The notes under the pieces are model-generated. The model made no database searches and was not told the DNA's origin. It saw nothing but the letters and a program-made list of their open reading frames with translations. From Planctomycetota bacterium (GTDB taxonomy: Bacteria > Planctomycetota > SZUA-567 > H5-PLA8): a DNA stretch of 64,000 nt. Both the position numbers and the translations under genes were made by a program. The DNA lies in contig JAOSKN010000002.1 in the NCBI GenBank assembly GCA_027493525.1, forward strand, positions 1,769,326 to 1,833,325, read 5' to 3'. Position 1 is the first letter of the stretch. The number at the start of each line of letters is the position of its first letter. Positions 47,301 through 55,499 of this stretch are shown piece by piece.

Positions 47301-49784
47301 GGCGCGGGCGCGAGCCTCTCGGCGGCCGCGGCCCTGATGACCGCGTACTGGCAGCCGGCGTGCGCCGCGGAGGTCCGCCACGCGGCGGTGCTCTTCGCGG
47401 ATCTGTTGACGGGCGCTGCGATCCTCCTGGGCTGGCGCGCGCGCACGGCGCTGGCCCCGGCGCTGGGCGCGGTCGGGATGCTGGGCCTCCTTGGCGGCGC
47501 GTACGGAGGCTGGACGTGGCCCTCGGAGAGCTTCGGGTTTGCCTTAGCCGCGCTCTCGGCAGGGTTGCGCCTGGGCCGCCGCCTGTCCTTTTCGCGCGAG
47601 TCCGGCGCGCAGTCCAAGGAACTGGCTGCGGGGTATTCCTTTGCCTCGGCTTGTCTGGGCCTGCTGGCCACTCCCTTCCTGATGCACGGGCTGACGGCGT
47701 GGCCGCTGGGCGGTACGGAGCACGCCTGGGGCCTCGCCGCGTGGATGCTGCTCGCCGCAACGTGCTGGCGGGCGTCGTATGAGGTGCGCCCGCACAAGCC
47801 GCTGGCCGCGTTGGCCGCGCTCGCCTTCGGCGCCGCGCTGGCGCATGGATTGCGATGGTGGGGCGTCGCGTTCCCGCAGTTCGGCCCGCTGCTGGGCGCA
47901 TGGGCCCTGGCGCTGCTCGCCGCGCATGCGAGTCTCGCCGCGCGCGAACGCGCGGGCGATAAGGCTTCCGGCCGCGCCGCGGGGTTGCTGGCGACCGTGG
48001 CGTTGACCGGAATCGTGGCGCTGATCTTGGCGGGGTGGGGCGCCCTGCGCGGGGAAACTTGGCGGCTCAGTCTGACGCTGCTGGAGGCCGGCATCGGATG
48101 TGCGGGCTTCGCCCTCCTTTGCCGGCTGGGCGAAAAGACCGGATTCGCGCGCATGGTGGGCCTCGAAGTGGCCGCCTGGATGGCATGGGCCGGCGCGTTG
48201 TCGGCGGCGGGGCACGCGGCGGAACTGTGGTTCTGGCCCGGTGGGTTGCCCTGGATGCTGGCCGCCGCGGCGGTGCTGCCATTGGGGATGGCAGCCGAAG
48301 CGTGCTGCGGCGCGGCGCTGGGCGCCGAACGGCAACAGCGCCCTCCGACTCCGTTTCTCGAATCCCGGCACCTTGCGGCGTGCCTGATCGGGCTTTGGTC
48401 GCTGGTCCACGTGCTCTTTAGGGCGCATCCGTTCGCGGCGCCGCATCTCGAGACGACTTGGCGCGTGCTCATGGGCTTGGGGCTGCTATCCGTCTATGGG
48501 AGCTTCGCCGTATGGAGTCTCGAGGCGCGCTTCAATTCGGCCTTGCGCGTCCTGGCTTCCTACACCGCGTATGTGGTGCTGCTGCCCGGAGCGTACTTGG
48601 CGCACCTGGCGGCGCACTCGACGGGCAGCGGTTGGGGCGGACCGATCTTCCTCGCGCTCTGTCCGGCCCTCATGGTCGCTGCGCTGATGCACGAGCGGGA
48701 GCAGCGCCGCGGGCCCGCGACGGCGGCCTGGGTCGGCGCGGCCAGCGTGGCGCTCGCCGCGGTCGTCCTTTCATTCGTCGCGAACCCCGCGCGCGACCCG
48801 GCGGTGCTCTGCGTGACCTGTCTGGGCCTGTCGGCGCTCGCCTACTGGGCGCGCCGGTTCGCCGGCGCGCGTGAACTGAGTCTCGTCGCAAGCGCCCTGC
48901 TGAGCGCCGCGACGTTCTACTTCACGCGCGAGGCCGCGGGCCTGCCGGCGTGGGGCGTAGAGGATCCGTCCGCCTGGGAGCCGCTGGTCCTGGCTCTGCT
49001 GGGCTGGAGTTGGTTCGCGCTGGGCCACTGGCGTCTCTGGGAGCCGGGCGCAGACGGGCGAAGCCTGATCGCGCGCTTCGGCCTGGGCCTGAACTTCTTC
49101 GCGCTCGCCTGGAGCCTCCTCGCGGCGGCGCTGCATGGCGCGGGGTCCGGCGGCTTCGGCCGGATCGACGCGCTGAGCGCGTGCCTGCTCGTAAGCGCCG
49201 GGGCCTGCTGGCACGCGAAGCACGCGCTGCGCGACGGAGCGCTGGGCGTCTGCGCGCCGCTTTTGGGATTATGCGCGTACGGCATCCTCGCCTGGCGCCA
49301 GCATGCCGAGGCCTGGGAGTGGTACACGCTGCCCGCCGCGCTGCTGGCGCTCGAATGGAGCCGTCGCCTGGCGCAGGCCGAAGACGCCGGCCGCAAGGCT
49401 TCGCCGGCCAATCCGGCGCTCTTCGCCGGGTGCGTGCTCGCGACCCTGCCGTCCTTCCTCCAGGCCGTGCCGTATGGAAACGCGGCGCTGCCGCACTTCT
49501 TCATGTTGCTGGGGCTCGGGCTGGCGCTCGTGATGGGGGCGATGTGGACGCGCCGGAAGATCCCGCTGCTGGTGGGGAGTTCCGCGATGCTGCTGCTGAC
49601 GCTCGTCAAGGCGCTCCAGTGGGCGGCGCATCGGGATGTGGTGCTCCCGGTGGTGGGCGTGGCGATCGGGTTCGCGGTGCTGGCGGTGGGCTGCCTCTTC
49701 GAGTCCCGGATGAACCGCGCGATCCGCGAGGCCGTGGACCGCGCGCGCGCGGAGGCGCGAATGTTCTGGGTTTCGTGGCGGTGA
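44364..49784 (+). CDS. Giant polytopic membrane protein (1806 residues)
   Basis: 1806 residues. One helix (about 5-27) precedes a soluble region (about 28-250) with a charged segment (DPEREAVLEWVQREVQRAQ), a heptad-like stretch and a long Ala/Pro-rich linker (PPAKPLPVPVEPPMVAPPPPE). From about 255 to the end, hydrophobic helices follow one another almost without loops, roughly 50 by eye (FFSAVAYVRTSMW, LAFMLLGHLALALDAYAAL and so on). I associate proteins of this type with DUF2339- or SCO7613-like membrane proteins, but that is recollection and not a match. Function is unknown; the many helices without catalytic motifs argue for a scaffold, channel or sensor. It is divergent from LysR. Confidence 0.8.
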   Translation: MWELVITAVLFVFVVGLVACFVWGLKLLAWIVQDPTRKPARVFPPIDFRPAPRALARDPEREAVLEWVQREVQRAQAAGALSDGAWRELQAYLNAERRKLRERGAAPAASTSRKEADDHPLSTEPTGALAPAAASAPVESPAKPREAEALRTRIAALHRHAEEAKEAAARSPAEWTGQEIAPAEFEALAQDEPPAEPAARVEVFPLAAPPAKPLPVPVEPPMVAPPPPEPVRATERGEERRHWTERLFTPENVRILQSLGIAIIFFSAVAYVRTSMWDAASADSRMSLLFAGTLGCMGLGFALRRWTSLRITGLAFMLLGHLALALDAYAALAAGSPGVAPLWPYSGAALWSLTLLLFAGSSCWHGARLDEPLFRAFGVFGGLGAWAMALCWAGLDGWLMPAGMAPAALACAGLGRGLRGPEAFAPRWSYSWWLASLWHEGAWLLSLALPLAALGSGRAELHANLYWHLLGMTALAACLFWPRERVVRGQDQSACWLALAAPPLAAYAHAWAAGAYAPVLACSGAALASAGLYRGGSRVKPNARIVPLLSWGALAAALGVALAVCDRAAFFPFTRGGFLSFGFPVSRTPVPALLAALASLGLATVWVWRERDAWAVWAAMGLAAFATVLTCGLHSIGASAWAPAWFILAGCAQAFLARTEFMRREGEVQAALRGSADTLALAALLHACAAAPIPLWPSAVMGATWTTALAWSLAAGYGFLTAWSSGQVWRGQLGLALLSPALVASAYALGFEFAAPAPALALLAALVVGASYLPALASETALKPNGARWGAALILAHGLGLALYQAAHGGCGEAAIACAVLGLSAGVLAWSVRREAAPWLAVVAEFAAVGLLLGAGFLALRAHFEWYVWKPEVWILLSALSLALALVGESLAPRPAYAPAAYRLAGSGWAVTLTSFALVVLAFNLFNLTDVAACVAAIEGGWLAALVPLHLALRVRWSKQAPETHSLKTGLPLLAGGLAGAGASLSAAAALMTAYWQPACAAEVRHAAVLFADLLTGAAILLGWRARTALAPALGAVGMLGLLGGAYGGWTWPSESFGFALAALSAGLRLGRRLSFSRESGAQSKELAAGYSFASACLGLLATPFLMHGLTAWPLGGTEHAWGLAAWMLLAATCWRASYEVRPHKPLAALAALAFGAALAHGLRWWGVAFPQFGPLLGAWALALLAAHASLAARERAGDKASGRAAGLLATVALTGIVALILAGWGALRGETWRLSLTLLEAGIGCAGFALLCRLGEKTGFARMVGLEVAAWMAWAGALSAAGHAAELWFWPGGLPWMLAAAAVLPLGMAAEACCGAALGAERQQRPPTPFLESRHLAACLIGLWSLVHVLFRAHPFAAPHLETTWRVLMGLGLLSVYGSFAVWSLEARFNSALRVLASYTAYVVLLPGAYLAHLAAHSTGSGWGGPIFLALCPALMVAALMHEREQRRGPATAAWVGAASVALAAVVLSFVANPARDPAVLCVTCLGLSALAYWARRFAGARELSLVASALLSAATFYFTREAAGLPAWGVEDPSAWEPLVLALLGWSWFALGHWRLWEPGADGRSLIARFGLGLNFFALAWSLLAAALHGAGSGGFGRIDALSACLLVSAGACWHAKHALRDGALGVCAPLLGLCAYGILAWRQHAEAWEWYTLPAALLALEWSRRLAQAEDAGRKASPANPALFAGCVLATLPSFLQAVPYGNAALPHFFMLLGLGLALVMGAMWTRRKIPLLVGSSAMLLLTLVKALQWAAHRDVVLPVVGVAIGFAVLAVGCLFESRMNRAIREAVDRARAEARMFWVSWR

Positions 49785-49923
49785 ATGGCCTTGCCGGTAT
49801 CCAGTTTCTGCTTGAAGGTGTTGACGGAGACGAAGCGGGCTTGTGAACTACTGTTGTTCGGAAACGAGCCTGATGCACGATCTTCCTTGTTTCCGATCCC
49901 AGAACTCTGTACCCATTTGCCTT

Positions 49924-49949
49924 TCTCCGTGTTCTCCGTGACTCCGTAG
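49924..49949. repeat. Tandem 9-mer repeat (TCTCCGTGT-type)
   Basis: TCTCCGTGT, TCTCCGTGA and CTCCGTAG follow one another with a 9-nt period. I recall similar degenerate repeats of the form CTCCGTG-TTCTCCGTG scattered through intergenic DNA of environmental planctomycetes and other phyla. They lie just after the sulfatase stop (minus strand). Function unknown. The surrounding 49785-49953 shows no recognisable gene. Confidence 0.45.
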
Positions 49950-49953
49950 CGAC

Positions 49954-51420
49954 CTAGCATTTTACCCGCGCGCCGTCCCTGTAATCCGGCATCAGGTTCG
50001 TATGCGGCCGCCCGGCGACGAGCTGGCCGTTCGCGACGAAGCCTTCCGGGCGGCCCTTCAGGGTTTCGATCATGCGGCCGCGCCATAGCTCCACGCGGGC
50101 GCGGTGCGCGGCCGACTTGGAGCGTTCGCGGCACTCGTTCGGATCGTCGCGCAGGTCGAAGAAGTGTTCGATCCCGGTCTGCGTATGCCAGATGAATTTT
50201 TCCTTGCCGTCGGTGAGGTACTGCATGGCGTTGGCCTTGTCGTAGCACGGCGCGTGCTCGCCGTGGAGGAACTCGCGCCAGGGGGCGCTCTCGCCGCGCA
50301 GCAGGGGCAGGACGCTGCGCCCGTCGACGCGCTCGGGGATCGGCGCGCCCGCGGCGTCGAGCAGGGTGGGCAGGACGTCCTGCAAGCCGACGACCTGCTC
50401 CGGGCGCAGCCCGCGCTGGCATTCCATCCAGCCCGGGGCCTTGGCGAGGAACGGCACGCGCGCGGAGGCCTCGTAGGCGTAAGTCTTCCGGAACATGTGG
50501 TGGTCGCCGAGCATTTCCCCATGGTCTGAAGTGAAAAGCACAAAGGTGTCGTTCCAGAGACGCATGCGCTCCAGGGCTTCCTTGAGCCGGCCGAACTGGT
50601 CGTCCACGTGGTTGATCAGCCCGTAGTAGGCCGCGCGGCAGCGCTTCAGCGCGTCCGGCTGGATACGCACGCGCCAGGAATCCACCTTGGCGCCGTCGAG
50701 GCCCGTGCGCGGCGCGCTCTCGGCGTTCACCCAGTCCCCGACAACGGCCGGCGGGAGATCCAGGTTCATGTAACGGTCGTAATAGAAAGCCGGCGGCGCC
50801 AGCGGCGGGTGCGGCGCATGGAAGCTGACTTTCATGAAGAAGGGGCAAGTGGGGTCGCGGCGGCGCAGGAAGTTGACGGCCTCGTCCACGCACCAATTCG
50901 AGAAGCTGAGCTTCTCGTCGAAGTGCGAAGGCCGGCCGACCCAGCCGTTGGCGTCCACGCCGTGCATCGCGGTGCGGTCCCATTGGTCGAAGCCGTGCCG
51001 TTGCAGGAAGCGTTCGTAATCGTCCGGATCGCCGTCGTGAATGGGGTGGGGGGCGTCGGACCATGCCGACTCATGGAAGCCGAAGCGCCGGCGGTTGGGC
51101 TGCAGATGCAGCTTCCCGGCAAGAAAGGTCTGGTAGCCGGCCTTGGCCAGTTCGCCGGGGAGGGTTTGGGCAGGCCGCCAACTCGGATCGTTGGTCATGC
51201 CGACCATCCCGTTGCTGACCTGGCTCTGGCCGCTCATCAGGATGCGCCGCGCGGGAATGCAACTGGGGACTTCGGTGTAGCCGTGCCGGAAGAACGCGCC
51301 GTTCGCGCCGAGTTCGTCCAGGTTCGGCGTCGAAAGAACCGGGTGCCCGTCGAGGCCCAGGCAGTCGCCGCGCTGCTGGTCGGTCATGACGAGGAGGATA
51401 TGGGGGCGCTTCTCGGGCAT
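49954..51420 (-). CDS. Sulfatase (arylsulfatase type)
   Basis: A 488-residue formylglycine-dependent sulfatase. The modification site is Cys54-Ile-Pro-Ala-Arg58 (CIPAR), the C-x-P-x-R signature. Metal-binding Asp residues occur in LLVMTDQQRGD and in LFTSDHGEMLGDHHMF, and HAPHPPLAPP is typical of the family. No signal peptide is visible from the ATG at 51420; the ribosome site GGAGG is 4 nt upstream. It removes sulfate esters, probably from sulfated polysaccharides or aromatics, which is a hallmark of planctomycetes. It stands alone; an anaerobic or aerobic formylglycine-generating enzyme must be encoded elsewhere. Confidence 0.93.
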   Translation of the reverse strand: MPEKRPHILLVMTDQQRGDCLGLDGHPVLSTPNLDELGANGAFFRHGYTEVPSCIPARRILMSGQSQVSNGMVGMTNDPSWRPAQTLPGELAKAGYQTFLAGKLHLQPNRRRFGFHESAWSDAPHPIHDGDPDDYERFLQRHGFDQWDRTAMHGVDANGWVGRPSHFDEKLSFSNWCVDEAVNFLRRRDPTCPFFMKVSFHAPHPPLAPPAFYYDRYMNLDLPPAVVGDWVNAESAPRTGLDGAKVDSWRVRIQPDALKRCRAAYYGLINHVDDQFGRLKEALERMRLWNDTFVLFTSDHGEMLGDHHMFRKTYAYEASARVPFLAKAPGWMECQRGLRPEQVVGLQDVLPTLLDAAGAPIPERVDGRSVLPLLRGESAPWREFLHGEHAPCYDKANAMQYLTDGKEKFIWHTQTGIEHFFDLRDDPNECRERSKSAAHRARVELWRGRMIETLKGRPEGFVANGQLVAGRPHTNLMPDYRDGARVKC

Positions 51421-51742
51421 GGGAGCCTCCGGGGAGAAATGGATCAGGTTCAAGGTAGATCGAAACGCGCCGCCGCCAAGGGCGTTTTGGGCGGTAGTAG
51501 CCAGCCGTCACGCGACAGGCAAAAAGGTCGCCAGGTGCTGCAAAAGGAAACTGCCCATATAACGTAATAGGGGTGCGTCCTAAAACGTCTCGCGGTCGTC
51601 TTGGGGCATCGGGCTGCGCGATGCGTCGTTGGCCTGCTCACCGTAGGCGCGGTCCCGATACGGCTCGTGCGACCGCCTCGCCTCGCTTGCCCGGCGCTTC
51701 CAAGCCGCCTCGCGATCCGGTGTTAGGACGCACTCCAGGGAA
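51421..51742. other. 322-nt intergenic region, nothing recognised
   Basis: Between the sulfatase start and the four-helix membrane-protein gene. I see no gene, hairpin with U-run or repeat. Composition is less GC-rich at 51500-51600, so it may hold promoters for the divergent genes. Confidence 0.4.
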
Positions 51743-52402
51743 ATGGCGCAAGGGGTTCCGTTCGTGATTCTGTTGCTTCCATGTGTGCTGCTGTTGGTAT
51801 GGGGGCTCGCTTCCTGGGTCATGACACCGCTGCGCAAGGCGGCACAAACGCCCGCACCGCCAATTCAATTCCAACTGACCGACCTCTACCTGCTGCTGGT
51901 GCAACTCCTGGTATGGGGTGGTTTGATCGCTGGGTGGGGCGCCCCGGAAGAGGACGAAGCCGTGAGGCGAGCGGTTCTGGGTGTGAGTTGGTTGCTTTGG
52001 AGCGGGGCTTGGTGGCTAACGGTGCGCTGGCTGTCGCGCGCGGGGATTTCAAGCATGCGCCGTCGCGCGTTGGTCTTGGGCTTGGCCTCTCCATTGGCCT
52101 TCGTGGCGCTGCCGCTCTTGGTTGGCGTGCCGTTCGCGTCCTCAAGATGGCATTCCCATGCCTCGCACTCGACGCCGGAGGGACGGGTCGTGGTGGAAGA
52201 GACGGATCGGCTGGTGGTTTACGGCTTGGAGTTCGATACGCCGCCGGCGCTGAAAGAGCGGCTCGTTCTTCCCCTTGTCGTCGCTCCAGGCCTCCTGGCG
52301 TTCGGGGTTTTCATCGCGTGCCGCAAGCTGGTGCGCCGTGCGCTCGAAGGCCGGGACCTCGGCCTGGCAGGCAAGGACGCGGCCCAGGCATCCTCTGGCT
52401 GA
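51743..52402 (+). CDS. Four-helix membrane protein, unknown
   Basis: 219 residues with hydrophobic segments at about 7-27 (VILLLPCVLLLVWGLASWV), 45-65 (LYLLLVQLLVWGGLIAGW), 78-98 and 108-128 (LVLGLASPLAFVALPLLVGV), then a soluble part and a last helix near 180-195 (LPLVVAPGLLAFGVFIAC). No motif is recognised. GGG lies only 2 nt before the ATG, so initiation is unclear. It converges with the exporter operon, ending 1 nt from the permease stop. Confidence 0.6.
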   Translation: MAQGVPFVILLLPCVLLLVWGLASWVMTPLRKAAQTPAPPIQFQLTDLYLLLVQLLVWGGLIAGWGAPEEDEAVRRAVLGVSWLLWSGAWWLTVRWLSRAGISSMRRRALVLGLASPLAFVALPLLVGVPFASSRWHSHASHSTPEGRVVVEETDRLVVYGLEFDTPPALKERLVLPLVVAPGLLAFGVFIACRKLVRRALEGRDLGLAGKDAAQASSG

Positions 52403-52403
52403 C

Positions 52404-53582
52404 TCACGCGCGGCGCAGCGCCTCGACGACCTTTTGGCGCGAGGCGTTCAGCGCCGGCAGGAACCCGCCGATGAAACCCATCGCCAGCGCCAGGACCGAC
52501 GCGCCCGCCAGGATCGCCGGCGTGACGGTGAATTCGAAGGCCGTCTCGCTGAACGTCGCCCAGTTGGTCGTGCCGGTCTTGAGGCCGTCGAAGACCAGGC
52601 TCACGGCGCAGCCCAGGATCGCGCCGAGGCCGGCCAGGCAGAGCGATTCGAGGATGAACGCGAGCCAGAGCGACTCGGGCGAGAAGCCCATGCTCAGCAT
52701 GCAGCCGATCTCGCGCCTGCGCTGCGCGACGGCCGCGTACATCGTGTTCATCGCCCCTACCACCCCGCCGATGGCCATGATGAAGGTCAGGATCCCGCCC
52801 AGGATGGTGATGACGCTCGCCATCAGCTCCGACTGCTTGCGATAGTATTCCTTTTCGTTGAGCGCCTGGATCGACTGCAGACGCGGGTCGTCTTCGAGGA
52901 TCCGGTTCAGTTCCGCGCGCGCGGCCTCCGGATCCCCGCGGGCGCGGAAGATCGCGGACTGGTACACGTCGCCGCGGTTGAAGATCGCCATGAAGATCGT
53001 GGCGTCCATCCAGACCTCGGATTCGAAGGAGTTTCCGCCCGATTCGAAGATGCCGACGATTTCGAAGCGGTGCCGGCCCGAGACGAACGAGCCGCCGACC
53101 GTGAAATCCCGGATGCGCCGGGACAGGGCCGCGCCGACGACGACCTGGTTGGTGCCCCACTGGAACCAGCGTCCCTCGCGCAGGCGGACGCCTTCGTGAA
53201 CGTCGAGCGATTTCGGCGAAGCCCCGCGCAGGTTGACGTAGCCGTCGCCGCGCCCGTCCTTCTTGGGCAGGTTGACCAGCGTGAGCGCCTCGAGGCTGAA
53301 GAGCCGTTCGCCGGCGGCGTCGGCGGCCACCACGGGGAGGTCCTCGACGATCCGCGCGGCCTCGCGGCGAACCTGGCTTTGCAGCTCGGCGTCGGCGCCC
53401 TTGCGCAGGAGGATCAGGTTCCGCGGGCTCCCGGAGGTCGCGACGGCGCGCCGGAAGCCCTCCGCCAGCGCCAGCAGCACCACGAAGACCACCACGACCA
53501 GCGCGATGCCGAAGACGGCCATCGCCGAGGCGCCCTTGCGCACGGCGATGCTGCGGTAGCTGTAGGTGAAGGGGATGGCCAT
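52404..53582 (-). CDS. MacB/FtsX-like ABC permease (second of the pair)
   Basis: A 392-residue permease. An N-terminal helix (about 22-42, VFGIALVVVVFVVLLALAEGF) precedes a periplasmic MacB-like domain (about 45-260; QVVVGAALSRRIRD, VVGIFESGG) and three C-terminal helices with the FtsX signature RRREIGCMLSMGFSPESLW and ADVLGAILGC. It is the distal gene of a four-gene operon (HlyD-type adaptor, ATPase, permease, permease), 5 nt after the preceding permease. Two permeases probably pair as in LolCE; the second permease lacks no obvious part. Confidence 0.93.
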   Translation of the reverse strand: MAIPFTYSYRSIAVRKGASAMAVFGIALVVVVFVVLLALAEGFRRAVATSGSPRNLILLRKGADAELQSQVRREAARIVEDLPVVAADAAGERLFSLEALTLVNLPKKDGRGDGYVNLRGASPKSLDVHEGVRLREGRWFQWGTNQVVVGAALSRRIRDFTVGGSFVSGRHRFEIVGIFESGGNSFESEVWMDATIFMAIFNRGDVYQSAIFRARGDPEAARAELNRILEDDPRLQSIQALNEKEYYRKQSELMASVITILGGILTFIMAIGGVVGAMNTMYAAVAQRRREIGCMLSMGFSPESLWLAFILESLCLAGLGAILGCAVSLVFDGLKTGTTNWATFSETAFEFTVTPAILAGASVLALAMGFIGGFLPALNASRQKVVEALRRA

Positions 53583-53587
53583 GCCGC

Positions 53588-54760
53588 TCACACGCTCCGC
53601 AGTGCTTCGGTCGCCTTCAAGCGCATGCCCGCCAGCGCCGGGACGATCCCGCTGAGCACGCCCGTCAACGCGGCGATCCCCAGCGCGCCCAGCAGCGCCT
53701 CCCGGGGCATGGTGAAGATCGGAAAGAAATCCGGCTTGGGATTGACTTCGGCGAGATTGAAGAGGCCGTAGGCCAGCCCCGCGCCCAGCGCGTAGCCCAG
53801 CGCCGCGACGACGAGCGACTCGCCGATTAGCAGGCGGAAGACGTACGCGTCGGTGAAGCCGATCGATTTCAGGATGCCCATCTCGCGCGTCTTGTCCCGC
53901 GCGCTCATCATCATCGTGTTGGCGGCGACGAGGAGCATGGTGAGCACGATGGCCGAGCCGATCGAGCGCAGCAGGAGCTGCAGGTTGCCCATCATCTGGA
54001 CGAACTGCATGTTGAATGCCTTTTCGGTGACCGTCTTCGTCTCGAACGGGCTGTTCTCGAAGCGCCGGTCGATGGCCGTGGCGATTTCCTGGAAGCGGTC
54101 GGGGTTCTGGATGCTCATCAGGAAGATCCCGATCATGCCCTTGCCGAACTCGCGCCCCTCGTCGAAGTACTTGTAGTGAAAGAGCATCATGGTGCGGTCG
54201 AAGGACGGGCTGTCCGAGGTGTAGATCGCGCGGACGTTGAACGCCCAGGGCTTGTTGCCGGGCTGGTTCCAGATCTGGCTGCGCAGGACGATGCGGTCGC
54301 CGACGCGGATGTTCAGCCGCTCGGCCGTCTTGTCGCCCACGACGCAGCCGGCCTGGTCGGCCAGCAGCGCGCGGAGCTGCTCGCGGTCGCGTACGACGAC
54401 TTCGGGGACGATGGAAAGGTACTCCTGCATTTCGACCGCGAATTGCGCGAAGAATTCCTCGCGGACCTCCCCCGTCGCGTCCTTGGGCTTGTAGAGCCCG
54501 CCGAACCAGACCATGGGGACCGCCGCGCTGACGCCCTCGCATTGCCGGATGCTGCTCCGGTAGGAGATCGGAATCTGGAACGCCAGGGATTCCTTGTGCT
54601 GTACGACCAGCCGCGAGGCGCTGGACATCGAGACGCCCACGTTGAACGCGTAGAGCACCGATTCGAGGAAGCAGTAGAGGAACAGCGCCAGCGCGATGCT
54701 GACCACCGTCAGCAGGGTGCGCAGCGGCTTGCGCAGCAGGGCCGAAAGCAGCAGGCGCAT
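53588..54760 (-). CDS. MacB/FtsX-like ABC permease (first of the pair)
   Basis: A 390-residue permease with the same layout: helix at about 15-35 ([23 protein letters not shown]), periplasmic domain (about 40-270; [22 protein letters not shown]), then helices with the FtsX signature [22 protein letters not shown] and [15 protein letters not shown] at the end. It differs clearly from the second permease, so the transporter is likely a heterodimer. It is 16 nt downstream of the ATPase gene. Its likely role is export or lipoprotein-type release from the cytoplasmic membrane. Confidence 0.93.
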   Translation of the reverse strand: MRLLLSALLRKPLRTLLTVVSIALALFLYCFLESVLYAFNVGVSMSSASRLVVQHKESLAFQIPISYRSSIRQCEGVSAAVPMVWFGGLYKPKDATGEVREEFFAQFAVEMQEYLSIVPEVVVRDREQLRALLADQAGCVVGDKTAERLNIRVGDRIVLRSQIWNQPGNKPWAFNVRAIYTSDSPSFDRTMMLFHYKYFDEGREFGKGMIGIFLMSIQNPDRFQEIATAIDRRFENSPFETKTVTEKAFNMQFVQMMGNLQLLLRSIGSAIVLTMLLVAANTMMMSARDKTREMGILKSIGFTDAYVFRLLIGESLVVAALGYALGAGLAYGLFNLAEVNPKPDFFPIFTMPREALLGALGIAALTGVLSGIVPALAGMRLKATEALRSV

Positions 54761-54776
54761 GCGGCTCCTCGCGGGC

Positions 54777-55490
54777 TCAGGCGCCGCCGCGGCGCGCGGG
54801 CTCGCTGGCGGTGTCCCGCGCCAGCACGCCCTTCTCCAGATGCAGTTGCCGCCGCGCGCACTGGGCGACCTTCGGATCGTGCGTGACGACGATGATCGTC
54901 TTGCCGTGCTCGCGGTTGAGCGCGGTCAGCAGGTCCATGACCTCCTGGGCCGACTGCGCGTCGAGGTCGCCGGTGGGCTCGTCGGCCAGCAGCAGCCGCG
55001 GGTCGCAGGCGAGGGCCCGCGCGATCGCCACGCGCTGTTCCTGGCCGCCGGAGAGTTCGTCGGGGCGGTGGTGCATGCGCGCGCCGAGCCCCACGATCCG
55101 CAGCGCCGTCTCCACGTGCCGCCGCCGTTCGGCTTTCGACAGCGGCATCAGCGTCAGCGGCAGCTCGACGTTCTGGAACGCGGTGAGCACCGGCAGCAGG
55201 TTGAAGGACTGAAACACGTACGCGACATGCCGCGAACGCCACCGCGCCAGCCCGCGCGGAGAGAGTTCCGCGAGATTCTGGCCGCAGACGATCAACCCGC
55301 CTTCATCGGGCGAATCGAGCCCGCCGATCAGGTTCAGCAGGGTCGTCTTGCCCGAGCCCGAGGGCCCCATCAGCGCGACGAAGTCTCCTTCCTCGATGTC
55401 CAGGCTGAGCCGGTCCAGCGGCAGGATCCGCTCGCCGCCCTTGTGGTAAACCTTGGTGCAGTCGCGAAGCTGAATGATGGGTTCGGGCAT
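54777..55490 (-). CDS. ABC transporter ATPase, MacB/LolD type
   Basis: A 237-residue ATPase. Walker [10 protein letters not shown] (about 42-50), the Q-loop [20 protein letters not shown], signature [15 protein letters not shown] (about 147) and Walker [13 protein letters not shown] (about 163) with the H-loop VVTHDPKVA are all intact. The E in LSGGQEQ replaces the common Q. The short form without extra domains is typical of LolD/MacB and FtsE-like partners. The start is set at 55490 (MPEPI) because the upstream MRA adds nothing. It lies between the adaptor (55500) and the permeases. Confidence 0.95.
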   Translation of the reverse strand: MPEPIIQLRDCTKVYHKGGERILPLDRLSLDIEEGDFVALMGPSGSGKTTLLNLIGGLDSPDEGGLIVCGQNLAELSPRGLARWRSRHVAYVFQSFNLLPVLTAFQNVELPLTLMPLSKAERRRHVETALRIVGLGARMHHRPDELSGGQEQRVAIARALACDPRLLLADEPTGDLDAQSAQEVMDLLTALNREHGKTIIVVTHDPKVAQCARRQLHLEKGVLARDTASEPARRGGA

Positions 55491-55499
55491 GGCGCGCAA

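Noticed and set aside
49785-49953. Minus-strand reading frame with FVSVNTFKQKLDTGK-like text after the giant gene
   Set aside because: Too short, no start or ribosome site, and no recognisable family; more likely chance or a decayed remnant.
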